From the NCBI GenBank assembly GCA_963752345.1, contig CAVVYA010000017.1, positions 124,001-188,000 of the forward strand: 64,000 bases of DNA, in the 5' to 3' direction. The first letter of the stretch is position 1, and each line of letters begins with the position of its first letter. A program made the translations under genes and the position numbers. The stretch is from CAVVYA01 sp963752345 (lineage in GTDB: Bacteria > Pseudomonadota > Alphaproteobacteria > SMXQ01). Below, piece by piece: positions 45,091 through 54,403 of this stretch. The notes beneath the pieces are model-generated. The model saw only the letters and a program-made list of their open reading frames with translations, made no database searches and was not told where the DNA came from.

Positions 45091-47106
45091 TTACCTCCGC
45101 GGCCGCACGACGCGGCGCGCGCGCCAGCCGGCGAAGACCAGCAACGCGGCGGCGCTGAGGCCGATCACGACATAGATCCAGTTGCTCGAGCGGCCGTCCG
45201 GCGCGGCGCCTTGTTCGGGCGCGGCGCTTTCCGCGGTCGCCTGCGCCTTGGCGATGGCCACCACGTCTTCGCGCGACGAATCGACCCACCAGGTTTCGAT
45301 CTGATAACCGGAGTCCGGAATGACGTCGGGGTGCTCGAACTTGTCCCAGTAGGCCACCCGGTCGACGCCGACGTGCCAGTTCGGGATGACATAGTGGCCC
45401 CACAGCAGCATGCGGTCGAGGGCCCGGGTGCGGTTGATCAGGCTGGTGCGGTCGGGTGCTGCGATCAGCAACTCGATGATCTCGTCGATCACCGGATTCT
45501 TGATGCCGGCCAGGTTGCGGCTGCCCGGGGTATCGGCGCTTTTCGAGCTCCAATAGCTGCGCTGCTCGTTGCCGGGCGACAGCGACTGGCCCCAGCCCGA
45601 CACCGTCAGGTCGAAATCCCAGTTATCGATGCGATTCTTGTACTGCGCGGTATCGACCGTGCGGATGCGGGCCTCGATGCCGAGACGCTTGAGATTGCGC
45701 ACGAACGGACCTGTGACGCGCTCGAAGGCCGGATTGTTGAGCAGGATCTCGAAGGTCACCGGCTGGCCCGTGGTGTCGAGCATCACCCCGTCCTCGGGGC
45801 GCACCTTCCATCCGGCCTCTTCCAGCATCCTGAGGCCGGTCAGCAGGTTGTCTCGCGCCATGCCGCTGCCGTCGGTCTTGGGTGCGCTGTAGGGCGTGGT
45901 GAAGACCTCGGGCGGAATCTTGTCGCGATACTTCTCCAACAGCGCCAGCTCCTCGTCCTTGGGCAGTCCGACCGCGGCCAGCTCGGAATTGGAGAAATAA
46001 CTTTCGCTGCGCTTGTATGCGCCGAAGAACAGCCGCTCGTTGGTCCACTCGAAATCGAAGGCGTAGGCCAGCGCGCGGCGCACCTTGGGATCGGCGAACA
46101 GCGGCCGGCGGGTGTTGTAGACATAGGCCTGCATGCCCGACGGCCGATGGTGCTCGAGTTCTTCCTTCTTCACCAGCCCGCGGCGAACGGCGGGAAAGTC
46201 GTAGCCGGTCGCCCAGAGGCGCGCGGTGGTTTCGACCCGCAGATCGTACTGACCGGCCTTGAAGGCCTCGAATTCGACCGAGGGATCGCGGAAATAGTCG
46301 TAGCGGATCGTATCGAAATTGAAGCGGCCGATGTTCACCGGCAGATTGCGCCCCCAATAGTTCGGATCGCGCCGGTAGGTGATGTCGCGCCCGGTCTCGA
46401 AGGAATCGATGCGATAGGGACCGCTGCCGACCGGCGGCTCGACCGTGGCGCGCTCGAAATCGCGCGTCTCCCAATAGTGCTTCGGCAGGATCTGTTGCTG
46501 GCCGATGATCAGCGGCAACTCGCGGTTGCCGGCTTCGTTGAAGGTGAATTTCACCCGGCGATCGCCGAGCTTTTCGACCTTCCCGATGCTTGCGTAATAG
46601 AAGCGGAGCTGCGGATGGCCCTTGGCGCGGATCAGATCGAAGGTGAAGACGACATCGTCCGCGGTGATCGGCTTGCCGTCGTGGAAGCGCGCCTCCGGGC
46701 GCATGTTGAAGATCGCCCACGAGCGGTCGTCGGGCACCTCGATGGAGTCGGCGATCAGGCCGTAGTAGGTGAAGGCTTCGTCGTCCGACCCGGTCATCAG
46801 GGAATCGTACATCAGCGTGATGCCTGCCGCCGGGGTGCCCTTGAGCGCGAAGCCGTTGAGCGTATCGAACGAGCCGTCCGCCGACAGGCGCAAACTGCCG
46901 CCCTTCGGCGCGCCGGGATTGACGTAGTCGAAATTCTTGAAGCCGGGCGGGTATTTCGGTGCGCCGTGCATGGCCAAGGCGTGCGCCGGCTTGACCTCCT
47001 GGGCGTGGAGCGCGGCCGGCAGGCTGACGAGCGCGCACAGCACAGCGCCTGCGAACTGGCGCAGGAACCGAGGCCGTTGCCGAAAACCCTTACGCGCGAC
47101 GCTCAC
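45091..47106 (-). CDS. yejA: Oligopeptide-binding protein YejA with C-terminal membrane helix
   Basis: A 671-residue type-5 (OppA-like) solute-binding protein. It starts at GTG with a long signal peptide (to LPAALHAQ). The body has YPPGFKNFDYVNPGAPKGGS, the lobe motif GSGPYRIDSFETGRDITYRR and NPVIDEIIELL, all as in YejA. Unusually, after an acidic, Ala/Pro-rich linker the protein ends with one helix SNWIYVVIGLSAAALLVFAG and a basic tail WRARRVVRPRR, which would fix it to the inner membrane. Most binding proteins are free or lipid-anchored. First gene of the operon; a GAGGAG lies before the start. Confidence 0.92.
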   Translation of the reverse strand: MSVARKGFRQRPRFLRQFAGAVLCALVSLPAALHAQEVKPAHALAMHGAPKYPPGFKNFDYVNPGAPKGGSLRLSADGSFDTLNGFALKGTPAAGITLMYDSLMTGSDDEAFTYYGLIADSIEVPDDRSWAIFNMRPEARFHDGKPITADDVVFTFDLIRAKGHPQLRFYYASIGKVEKLGDRRVKFTFNEAGNRELPLIIGQQQILPKHYWETRDFERATVEPPVGSGPYRIDSFETGRDITYRRDPNYWGRNLPVNIGRFNFDTIRYDYFRDPSVEFEAFKAGQYDLRVETTARLWATGYDFPAVRRGLVKKEELEHHRPSGMQAYVYNTRRPLFADPKVRRALAYAFDFEWTNERLFFGAYKRSESYFSNSELAAVGLPKDEELALLEKYRDKIPPEVFTTPYSAPKTDGSGMARDNLLTGLRMLEEAGWKVRPEDGVMLDTTGQPVTFEILLNNPAFERVTGPFVRNLKRLGIEARIRTVDTAQYKNRIDNWDFDLTVSGWGQSLSPGNEQRSYWSSKSADTPGSRNLAGIKNPVIDEIIELLIAAPDRTSLINRTRALDRMLLWGHYVIPNWHVGVDRVAYWDKFEHPDVIPDSGYQIETWWVDSSREDVVAIAKAQATAESAAPEQGAAPDGRSSNWIYVVIGLSAAALLVFAGWRARRVVRPRR

Positions 47107-47201
47107 GCCTCGGTGATCTCCTCATCCTCGTTGTCGCGATTGTGCCGGGGCCACCCGAGCGGATCAAGGCGGGAATGCTACCCGCGCGCCGCTTCTGCCG
47201 C

Positions 47202-47982
47202 CTACGCGTTCAGCAGTTCCAACGCTTTCTTGTGAAGGGCAGGATCACCCGCGGCCAATACCCGGCCGTCGGTCGCGATGGTCACCGGGCGGCCTTGCCA
47301 GTCGCTCATCGCGCCGCCGGCGCCTTCGACCACCGGAACCAGGGCGCAATAGTCGTAGGGTTGCAGGGAAGCCTCGCACACCAGATCGGTGAAGCCGGCG
47401 GCGAGCAGCCCATAGGCATAGCAGTCGGCACCATACAGCGGATATTTCACCGCCTTCACCAGCCGCTCGAACAGGACAGCGTCGCCGCCCACGAACATGT
47501 GCGGCGAAGTGGCATAGAGCGAGGCATCCGCCAGACGCGCGCAGGGGCGCACGGAAATGGCGGCGCCGTTGAAGGTGGTGGTCTCGCCCGCGACCCCGAC
47601 CCAACGCTCGCGGTTGATCGGCTGATCGATGATGCCGAGGATCGGGCGGCCGCGCCGCGTCAGGGCGATCAGGGTGCCGAACGTCGCCTTGCCCGTCATA
47701 AAGGACTTGGTGCCGTCGATCGGGTCGATGACCCAGACGTATTCGGCGTCGGTGCGTACCGCTCCGTGTTCCTCACCGAGGATGCCATGGGCGGGAAATG
47801 CGGCTTCGATACCCGCTCGCGACCAAGGTTTCGACCTCGCGGTCGGCGATGGTGACCGGGCTGAGGTCGGCTTTGGCGTCGATGGCGAGCGGCTGGCGAA
47901 AGTAACGGCGCAGCACGCCGCCGCTTTGATCCGCCAGGGACTGCGCCAGGGCGACGAAGGCTGCCGGGCAGGCTTCGCTCAT
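47202..47982 (-). CDS. Inositol-monophosphatase-family phosphatase, histidinol-phosphatase-like (one frame break)
   Basis: About 259 residues after correction. The N-terminus (ACPAAFVALAQSLADQSGGV, TIADREVETLV) is followed near 47814 by one extra base; repaired it reads ETLVRAGIEAAFPAHGILGE. Metal ligands are in GILGEEHG and WVIDPIDGTKSF, then in the C-terminal half YGADCYAYGLLAAGFTDLVC and PYDYCALVPVVEGAGG, where the usual W-D reads YDYCAL. That pattern fits the HisN-type histidinol-phosphatase subgroup. It probably removes phosphate from a sugar or histidinol phosphate; which one is not certain. Confidence 0.82.
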
Positions 47983-48052
47983 GGCTGACCGGGAACGCGC
48001 CGCTGGCAGCGGCTGAATGGCGGGACGATCATCATCCCATCCCGCCTCCGAC

Positions 48053-48601
48053 TCACGGCAGCGGCGGCGGGTTGTCGTTCAGCGTGCGCAGGAAGGCGAT
48101 GATGTCGGCGCGCTCGGACGCGCGCGGCACGCCGGCGAACGCCATCTTGGTGCCCGGAAGGTAGCCCTTGGGACTGGCGATGAACTTGTTCAGGCCCTCA
48201 TAGTCCCACGTGCCCGGGGTCTTCTTCAACGCCTCGGAATACTGGTAGTTGGGCAGATGGGCGTGCGGCGCGCCGACGATACCGTAGAGGTTCGGGCCGA
48301 TCCTATTGGCGCCGCCCTTGTCGAAGGTGTGGCAGGTGGCGCACTTCTGGGCGGCCTTCTTGCCGGTGTCCGGATTGGCCGAGGCCAGGATCGGGGTGAT
48401 CGGCTCGATTTCCTTGACCGCCGCGCCGACGGTGCCGCCCGGTGTGGTCGGCGCTGCCTGGGCGACGCCGGCGACCTCATAGACGTTCTTTTCGAGAGGC
48501 TGAGGGTGGATGATCGCGTCGCCGACGATGTCGAAGGTCTTGATCGCCAACAGGGTGACCAGGACGGCGCCAATGATCTTATTCCACTCGAACGAGGACA
48601 T
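48053..48601 (-). CDS. cycM: Membrane-anchored cytochrome c (CycM-like)
   Basis: A 182-residue electron carrier. An N-terminal membrane helix (KIIGAVLVTLLAIKTFDIVG) serves as anchor and is not cleaved. An Ala/Pro linker leads to the heme domain with CATCHTFDKGGANRIGPNLY (heme CxxCH) and GTKMAFAGVP, whose Met is the other axial ligand. Length and layout match CycM of Bradyrhizobium, which feeds electrons to the cytochrome c oxidase. The ATG at 48601 follows CGGAG. It is divergent from kdsB, a gene order common in alphaproteobacteria. Confidence 0.9.
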   Translation of the reverse strand: MSSFEWNKIIGAVLVTLLAIKTFDIVGDAIIHPQPLEKNVYEVAGVAQAAPTTPGGTVGAAVKEIEPITPILASANPDTGKKAAQKCATCHTFDKGGANRIGPNLYGIVGAPHAHLPNYQYSEALKKTPGTWDYEGLNKFIASPKGYLPGTKMAFAGVPRASERADIIAFLRTLNDNPPPLP

Positions 48602-48799
48602 GGAGAAAGCTCCGGGGATTTCGTCACGGGGGCGGACCGGCATAGCGCCGGCCGCGTCAGGCGGGCGGAGATTAGTCCGTAACTCCCATGCCTTGCAACC
48701 CCGATGCGGGGGCCCTATGCGCGGCGCGAGCTTTAAACATCGGCGTTCCGCCGCTCTGCTCGGGCGGTATATGGTGCGCCCGCACAGGGGAACCAGAGT

Positions 48800-49607
48800 A
48801 TGACTGCACCGTCATTCGCAACAGGCCGCGGGAGAGGCGGGCCAGCGGTCCGGCCCGACCGCGCCGCTGGTGCTGATCCCGGCCCGGCTGGCTTCGACCC
48901 GGCTGCCCAACAAGCCGCTCGCCGCTATTGCCGGCGCGCCGATGATCGTCCAGGTGTGGCGCCGCGCCATGGAAGCCGAACTCGGTCCCGTCGTGGTGGC
49001 GTGCGGCGATCGCGAGATTTTCGACGCCGTGCGGGCGTCGGGCGGCGAGGCGGTGATGACCCGCGCCGACCATGCCTCGGGGTCGGACCGCATCTTCGAA
49101 GCTCTGCAGGCGGTCGATCCGGGCGGCCGGCACGACAGCATCGTCAACCTCCAGGGCGATCTGCCGACGCTCGATCCCGATCTGCCGCGTGCCGCCCTGG
49201 CGCTGCTCAACGACCCGGCGGTCGATATCGGCACCTTGGCGGCTGAAATCCGCGTGTCTCACGAGCGTACCGACCCGAACGTGGTCAAGGCGGTGGTCAG
49301 CCCATGGCCGGCATCGCAGGGCGGCGTGCACGGCGGGCGCGCGCTCTACTTCACCCGCGCTTCCGCGCCGTCGGGCGACGGGCCGCTCTATCACCATATC
49401 GGGCTCTATGCCTATCGCCGCGCGGCGCTCGAGCGTTTCGTCGCGTTGCCGCCGAGCGCGCTGGAGGAGCGCGAGCGTCTCGAGCAGCTGCGCGCGCTCG
49501 AAGCCGGCATGCGCATCGAGGTGGCGTTCGTTGACACTGTTCCGCTCGGCGTCGATACTCCGGCCGATCTCGATCGCGCCCGTGCCCTGTTGGGCGCTTC
49601 CCGCTAG
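48800..49607 (+). CDS. kdsB: 3-deoxy-manno-octulosonate cytidylyltransferase (one frame break near the N-terminus)
   Basis: About 268 residues if the start is the ATG at 48800; it makes CMP-Kdo for lipopolysaccharide. The conserved part begins PLVLIPARLASTRLPNKPLA, then IVQVWRRAMEAELGPVVVAC, NLQGDLPTLDPDLP (usually NxQGDxP), YHHIGLYAYRRAALERFV, and GVDTPADLDRARALL. No normal start codon lies close to this part in its own frame; the ATG at 48800 (MTAPSFATG) is in another frame. One extra base between about 48810 and 48860 would join them. Everything after 48870 is intact. Confidence 0.87.
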
Positions 49608-49622
49608 CTCAGTCGTCATTCC

Positions 49623-50523
49623 ATGGCCAGATCCGCGCAACCGAATCGCCGCACAGGCAAAGCCGCACCGCGCCGCACCGTGGCCTTCCAGGGGCTGCCC
49701 GGAGCCTATTCCGATCTGGCCTGCCGCGAGGTATTCCCGCGGCTCGCCACCCTGCCGACGGCGACCTTCGAGGAAACCTTCGCGGCGGTGGAGGGCGGCA
49801 AGGCGGAGCTGGCGATGATCCCGATCGAGAATTCGGTCGCCGGGCGCGTCGCCGACATCCACATGCTGATGCCGCATGCCACCAAGCTGCATATCATCGC
49901 CGAGCATTTCCAGCGGGTGAATCACCACCTGCTGGCGCCGCCGGGCGCCAGCCTGGCGACGATCAAGGTGGTGCGCAGCCACATCCACGCGCTGTCCCAG
50001 TGCCGCGCCTTCATCCGCAAGCACGGGCTGCGCGCGATCGTGCACGCCGATACGGCGGGCGCGGCGGCGGAGCTCGCCGAACGCGGCGACATCACCGAAG
50101 CCGCCATCGCCTCGCAGTTGGCGGCGAAGATCTACGGCCTGAAATCGCTCAAGGCGAATATCGAAGACGCCGATCACAACACCACACGCTTCGTTATCCT
50201 GCAGGCGCAAGCCGGTCGATCCCGATCCGGCGAAGGGTCCGGTGATGACCTCGTTCCTGTTCAGGGTGCGCAATATTCCCGCCGCGCTCTACAAGGCGCT
50301 CGGCGGCTTCGCCACCAACGGCGTCAACATGACCAAGCTGGAGAGCTACATGATCGGCGGCAGCTTCGCCTCGACCATGTTCTATGCCGAGGTCGAGGGC
50401 CACCCGGAGGAGCGGCTGGTGAAACTGGCGCTCGAGGAATTGCGGTTCTTCTCGGACGAGCTGCGCATCATGGGTGTCTATCCCGCCCATCCGTTCCGCC
50501 AACGCACCGTGGGCCGGCGTTAG
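49623..50523 (+). CDS. pheA: Prephenate dehydratase (one frame break)
   Basis: About 299 residues after correction; it turns prephenate into phenylpyruvate for phenylalanine. The catalytic part has TVAFQGLPGAYSDLACREVF, AMIPIENSVAGRVADIH and HNTTRFVIL with the conserved Thr-Arg-Phe. Near 50207 one extra C separates it from KPVDPDPAKGPVMTSFLFRV. The C-terminal ACT domain (NIPAALYKALGGFATNGVNM, TKLESYMIGGSFASTMFYAE) binds phenylalanine for feedback control. It follows kdsB by 15 bases. Confidence 0.9.
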
Positions 50524-50546
50524 CGCGGACCGCGGCGGGAGGGCTT

Positions 50547-51112
50547 TCAAGCCCAGATGGTGTGTTCCGCCAGAATGAAACAGCCGATGGCGATCAGGCA
50601 GAGGCCGCCGACGAATTCGGCCTGGCTACCCAATTTTGTGCCGACGATGCGGCCGATCATCACCCCCATGGTCGTCATGACGAACGTGCTGATTCCGATA
50701 GCACCGGCGGCCACGAGGATGTTCACATTGAGAAACGCGAAAGATACGCCAACCGCCAGCGCATCGAGGCTGGTACCGATCGCGGTGAAGATCAGCACCA
50801 GCGCGGAATGACGGTGCGGACGCTCGCGGGTTGCATGATCGGCCTTCAAGGATTCGTAGATCATTTTGCCGCCAATGATGCCGAGCAAGCCGAACGCAAT
50901 CCAATGATCGATCGCTTCCACGAAGCTGCTCGCTGCCACACCGGCGCCCCACCCGATCAGCGGTGTCGCTGTTTCGACCAGTCCGAAGATAGAGCCTGTG
51001 CGCAGCGCTTCAGCCCACTGGGTTTGTGTAAAGCGGCGCCCTTTGCGAGCGACGCGGCAAACGCGTCGACCGACATGCTCAAGGCAATCAGGGCGATGGT
51101 GACGGGGCTCAT
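50547..51112 (-). CDS. mntP: Manganese efflux pump MntP (one frame break)
   Basis: About 188 residues, six membrane helices, inner membrane; exports Mn2+. The start MSPVTIALIALSMSVDAFAA keeps the DAFA acidic motif of helix 1, and the second half keeps GTSLDALAVGVSFAFL. EALRTGSIFGLVETATPLIG is the family's helix-2 motif. The frame breaks near 51040, between SLAKGAA and FTQTQWAEALRTG; one missing (or two extra) bases explain it. A manganese riboswitch lies upstream (51172-51290), which confirms the gene's identity. Confidence 0.9.
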
Positions 51113-51171
51113 TGGGGTGGTCCGAGCCGGTCGATGAAACCAGACGTAAACCTGCTCTACCGGCGAGCGCA

Positions 51172-51290
51172 GGCTTCGTCTTGGTCTCGCCGACAGGTGA
51201 ACCTGCTGAACGCGCCATGAGTGCAGCCGCACTCAAGTGTGTTGACGCGCTCCTGCCATTAACGCGGCAGTGGCTACTCCCCAAAAAGTG
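51172..51290 (-). ncRNA. yybP-ykoY manganese riboswitch upstream of mntP
   Basis: On the minus strand the leader contains, in order, GGGGAGTAGCC (51282-51272), GGCAGGAGCGCGTCAACACA (about 51257-51238), a GAGTGC-GGCT-GCACTC hairpin and GGCGAGACCAAGAC (51191-51178). These are the conserved blocks of the yybP-ykoY class (GGGGAGUAG, GUCAACA-ACU, GGCGAGACCA), which binds Mn2+ and turns on mntP. The aptamer ends about 60 bases before the start codon, leaving room for the expression platform. The order and spacing match the E. coli mntP leader. Confidence 0.92.
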
Positions 51291-51354
51291 AGGCCTGTTT
51301 AGCCAGCTATCGTGGCGAAGTCAAATTGTTATAGGCCGAGCGGCAATGACCGCC

Positions 51355-52317
51355 TCAGGCTTGGTTAAGCCAGTCGCTGATCAGCCGGCGCGCGATGGAA
51401 ATAGAACGGGGCAGGTGAACTTCCGAATTCGTGCCGCGCGCGTCGCCATCGAACAGGCCGCGCAGTTCGGCCCGCGTGAACCACCGCGCGTCCTCGATCT
51501 CGTCGTCGAGATAGCGGCAGTCGCGCCCGGTGGCGTCGGCGCGGAAGCCCAGCATCAGTTGCGCGGGGAACGGCCACGGCTGAGACGACTGATAGCGGAT
51601 GTCGCGCACGGCCAGGCCGACTTCCTCCATGACCTCGCGCGCGACCGCTTCTTCCAGGCTCTCGCCCGGTTCGACGAAGCCCGCCAGGGTGGAATAGATC
51701 GGCGGATTGCGCCCGGTGCGGCGCGCCAGCAGGCACGAATCGCCCTGGGTCACGAGCATGATGACCGCCGGGTCGGTGCGCGGGAAGTGATGGGTGGCGC
51801 AATCGGCATTGGTGCATTGGCGCACGCGGCCGGCCTGCGTGCTTACCGTTGCACTGCCGCACTTGGCGCAGAACCGATTGTGGCTGTGCCAGTGGATGAG
51901 CGCGCGGGCATAGGCGAGCATCGCGCTATCGCCGCGGTCGAGCACCGCCGCGAGATCGCGCAGGTCGGCGAAATTGCTTTTGCCCGTAAGGCCGAGTGCG
52001 TCGAGCGGCTCGGCAATGGCGGAAAAATCGGCGGCGAAGACCGGCGCCGCGCCGGCGAGACCGAGCAGAACGAGGTCTGCGTCGGATCCGGCGGCGGCAC
52101 GCGCGGTGGTCAGGTCCAGGCTGATCGGCGTCGTCGGTATGTCGGCGCCGCCTTCCGCCGAATCCTCGCTCGGCGCGCTCACCAGGTTCTTGGCCCGCCA
52201 GACCGGCAGCACCCGGGCGTCCGGTGAGGCGAGTTGCGCGGCGACCCAGGCGTCGTCCTTGCATTGGATGCCGGCCCGGTCGAGCGGCCCCCCTTCGAAC
52301 ACGTTGCGCTCGCTCAT
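51355..52317 (-). CDS. nudC: NAD+ diphosphatase NudC
   Basis: A 320-residue Nudix hydrolase that cleaves NAD(H) and removes NAD caps from RNA. The zinc ribbon is FCAKCGSATVSTQAGRVRQC and NADCATHHFPRTDP. The Nudix box GFVEPGESLEEAVAREVMEE and VG has all catalytic residues, and SQPWPFPAQLM is the NudC-specific array after it. The N-terminal domain is usual in length. The ATG at 52317 overlaps the stop of the amidotransferase gene (ATGA), so the two are coupled. Confidence 0.95.
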   Translation of the reverse strand: MSERNVFEGGPLDRAGIQCKDDAWVAAQLASPDARVLPVWRAKNLVSAPSEDSAEGGADIPTTPISLDLTTARAAAGSDADLVLLGLAGAAPVFAADFSAIAEPLDALGLTGKSNFADLRDLAAVLDRGDSAMLAYARALIHWHSHNRFCAKCGSATVSTQAGRVRQCTNADCATHHFPRTDPAVIMLVTQGDSCLLARRTGRNPPIYSTLAGFVEPGESLEEAVAREVMEEVGLAVRDIRYQSSQPWPFPAQLMLGFRADATGRDCRYLDDEIEDARWFTRAELRGLFDGDARGTNSEVHLPRSISIARRLISDWLNQA

Positions 52318-53030
52318 CGCACGGGCGCGCCGGCCAGCCATCGGCTGAGGATCTCGCCGGCCGTCCGTTCGAGCCCAGCACCATGGCGGGCGGCATCCGC
52401 GCGCAAGGCGGGCACCGACAGGCCGCTCGCGGCGAGCTCGGCGGAATGGCCGATGAACCAGCGCTCGAGCCCGCGCGGGGTGACCTCGGGGTGGAATTGC
52501 AGCGCCAGCACGGCATCGTCGGTGCCCCAGGCGAAGGCCTGGTGCGGGCAGATTTCGGTGGCGGCGAGATGCCGCGCGCCATCCGGCAGGTCGAAGGTGT
52601 CGCCATGCCAATGCAGCACCGTCCGGTCGGCGAGCGGCGCCAGGCAGGATTGCCGGCCCATGGCCGTCAGGGATACGGGCGCGAACCCGATCTCCGTGGC
52701 TTTCGCCCGATAGACCCTGGCGCCGAGCGCCCGCGCGATGAGTTGGGCGCCGAGACAGATGCCGAGAACGGGCTGCCCCAGGCCGATCCGCCGCTCGATC
52801 AGGCGCAGTTCGTCGCGAAGGAAGGGAAAGTCGGCCTCGTCATTGGCGCCGATCGGCCCGCCGAGGACGACCAGCAGGTCGCAGTCTGCGTCGCTCAGAT
52901 CGTCGTAGCCGGCATCCAGGCTGCGGATGGCATAACCGCGGCTCTCCAGGGCCGGGCCGAAGCTGCCGAGATCCTCGAAGGCGACATGGCGGATGGCCAG
53001 CGCAGACTTGCGGACGGGCTGGCCTATCAT
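52314..53030 (-). CDS. Class I glutamine amidotransferase-like protein
   Basis: A 238-residue protein of the GMP-synthase-glutaminase type. LLVVLGGPIGANDEADFPFL leads to the nucleophile Cys in GQPVLGICLGAQLIARALGA; the His is in VLALQFHPEVTPRG, so the catalytic pair is present. Stand-alone members usually have unknown acceptors. It lies 18 bases after egtD and is coupled to nudC. It is not EgtC, which is a class II amidotransferase with an N-terminal Cys. Function beyond glutamine hydrolysis is unknown. Confidence 0.88.
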   Translation of the reverse strand: MIGQPVRKSALAIRHVAFEDLGSFGPALESRGYAIRSLDAGYDDLSDADCDLLVVLGGPIGANDEADFPFLRDELRLIERRIGLGQPVLGICLGAQLIARALGARVYRAKATEIGFAPVSLTAMGRQSCLAPLADRTVLHWHGDTFDLPDGARHLAATEICPHQAFAWGTDDAVLALQFHPEVTPRGLERWFIGHSAELAASGLSVPALRADAARHGAGLERTAGEILSRWLAGAPVR

Positions 53031-53048
53031 GCGGCCCTGGCGGCTGGT

Positions 53049-54050
53049 CTAGCCACCGAGTTGGAACAGGGTGACGGCGAACCAGCGGTTCGGGTCCGAC
53101 CAGCTGCCGAGATGGGAAAAGCCGTGCGGCCGGCATTCGTTGAGCAGCGCCGGCAATTCGAATTTGTAGGAAACCTCCGTGCGCACCGTCTCGCCGAGCG
53201 CGAATTCGGTGCTCAGGCCGAGGCCGCCCAGGCGTACCGCTTGTGGCCGCAGGCTGCTGAGGTGCATTTCGATGCGGTGCTCCGTCTCGTTGTAGAAGGC
53301 GAGATGAGCGAACTGGTCGAGCACGAAATTGCCGCTATACAGCCGGTTCAGATGGCGCAGCATGTTGAGATTGAACGCGGCGGTGACACGCTGGCTGTCG
53401 TTGTAAGCCGGCTCCAGGATCGTCTTGCTCTTATGGCGGTCGACGCCGAGCAGCAGGAAATCGCCGGGCGACAGCGCCTCGGAAATCTGGCCGAACAGCT
53501 CGGCTCGACCGTCCGCATGGAAATTGCCGAGCGAGCTGCCGAGGAAAATCACCATGCGGTGCGGCGCCACGGGTTCCGGCAGTGTAGCGAGGCCCTGCCG
53601 GTAGGTACCCGAGAAGCCGCTGATCTGCAGGTTGCGATAATTTCGCAGCAGATCGCCGGCGCTGGCGCGCAGCGCATCCTCGCTCACGTCGATCGGCACA
53701 TACTGCAAGGAGCCGCCGGCGTCCGCTTCCGAATAGGCGGTCAGCAGCAGGCGGGTCTTGCGCGCGCTGCCGCTGCCGAGCTCGACGATATCCACCGGAC
53801 CGGTGCGTTCGGCGATTTCAGCGGCGTATTCCGTGAGAATGCTCTCTTCGGTGCGGGTCGGGTAATATTCCGGCAGATCGCAGATCGCATCGAACAGGCG
53901 CGAGCCGCGGCCGTCGTAGAAGAATCGCGACGGCAGCCATTTCTGCTCCTGCGACAGGCCGCGTGCCACATCCGCGCCGTCATCGGGCAGGTGTGCCGCC
54001 GTTTCGAATTTGGTGTAATGAAACCGCCTGGCTTCGTGCACGACCTGCAT
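53049..54050 (-). CDS. egtD: L-histidine N-alpha-methyltransferase EgtD-like
   Basis: A 333-residue SAM enzyme of the histidine-specific methyltransferase family (EgtD), which makes hercynine, the first intermediate of ergothioneine. Typical blocks: YDGRGSRLFDAICDLPEYYP, TRTEESIL, DIVELGSGSARKTRLLL (SAM site), MVIFLGSSLGNFHADGRAEL and the C-terminal YNETEHRIEMHLSSL. All seem intact. The partner EgtB (sulfoxide synthase) is not in this window; some genomes keep it elsewhere or lack it. An exact EcfG-type promoter lies 82 bases upstream, so stress control is likely (inference). Confidence 0.88.
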   Translation of the reverse strand: MQVVHEARRFHYTKFETAAHLPDDGADVARGLSQEQKWLPSRFFYDGRGSRLFDAICDLPEYYPTRTEESILTEYAAEIAERTGPVDIVELGSGSARKTRLLLTAYSEADAGGSLQYVPIDVSEDALRASAGDLLRNYRNLQISGFSGTYRQGLATLPEPVAPHRMVIFLGSSLGNFHADGRAELFGQISEALSPGDFLLLGVDRHKSKTILEPAYNDSQRVTAAFNLNMLRHLNRLYSGNFVLDQFAHLAFYNETEHRIEMHLSSLRPQAVRLGGLGLSTEFALGETVRTEVSYKFELPALLNECRPHGFSHLGSWSDPNRWFAVTLFQLGG

Positions 54051-54131
54051 ACGGCTTACCTTTTTTGCGTTCCCGGGATCATATCAGCCAGCGAGCGCGC
54101 TCGGAAACGCCGAATCCCGCCGGTTTCGGTC

Positions 54132-54157
54132 AACGTGCCCGGCATTCGACGGGTTCC
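54132..54157 (-). promoter_or_regulatory. EcfG-type promoter for egtD
   Basis: On the minus strand GGAAC (54157-54153), 17 bases, CGTT (54135-54132): exact consensus, about 82 bases before the egtD start at 54050. Confidence 0.65.
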
Positions 54158-54187
54158 CAAGCCTCGTTCCGTAACTCTCATCCCCCC

Positions 54188-54218
54188 TTGTGACTCTCCG
54201 CCCGGCTCCTGATATAGT
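54188..54218 (+). promoter_or_regulatory. Probable promoter of the SRP RNA gene
   Basis: TTGTGA (54188-54193) and TATAGT (54213-54218) with a 19-base spacer lie just before the mapped-by-structure RNA start at 54225. The -10 and distance to the RNA are good; the spacer is longer than ideal. Confidence 0.5.
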
Positions 54219-54224
54219 GCCCTC

Positions 54225-54320
54225 GGGAGGCTGGCGTTGGATAGGTTCCTCGCCAACCCGGTCAGGTCCGGAAGGAAGCAGCCGTAACGAGTTTCGACCT
54301 AGGTCAGTGTCCAGTCTCCC
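54225..54320 (+). ncRNA. ffs: Signal recognition particle RNA (4.5S, bacterial small type)
   Basis: The invariant Ffh-binding hairpin GGTCAGGTCCGGAAGGAAGC then AGCC lies at about 54260-54283, with the GGAA tetraloop. The ends pair: GGGAGGCTGG (54225-54234) with CCAGTCTCCC (54311-54320). About 96 nt. It is placed just upstream of dnaX, as in many alphaproteobacteria. Partner: Ffh, for targeting membrane proteins. Confidence 0.95.
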
Positions 54321-54403
54321 ACCCGCGTCGGGCCTGATCCTCGCCCGCGCCGTCACCCGCCAAGAACCGCCCACATAAGTCAGGCAGACGAAGCACGGGG
54401 CTC

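Noticed and set aside
48789..48814. GGAAC near the kdsB start
   Set aside because: The -10 box reads CGTC and would lie inside the gene.
52314..53030. Amidotransferase as EgtC of ergothioneine synthesis
   Set aside because: EgtC is a class II amidotransferase with an N-terminal Cys; this is class I with an internal GICLGAQ nucleophile.
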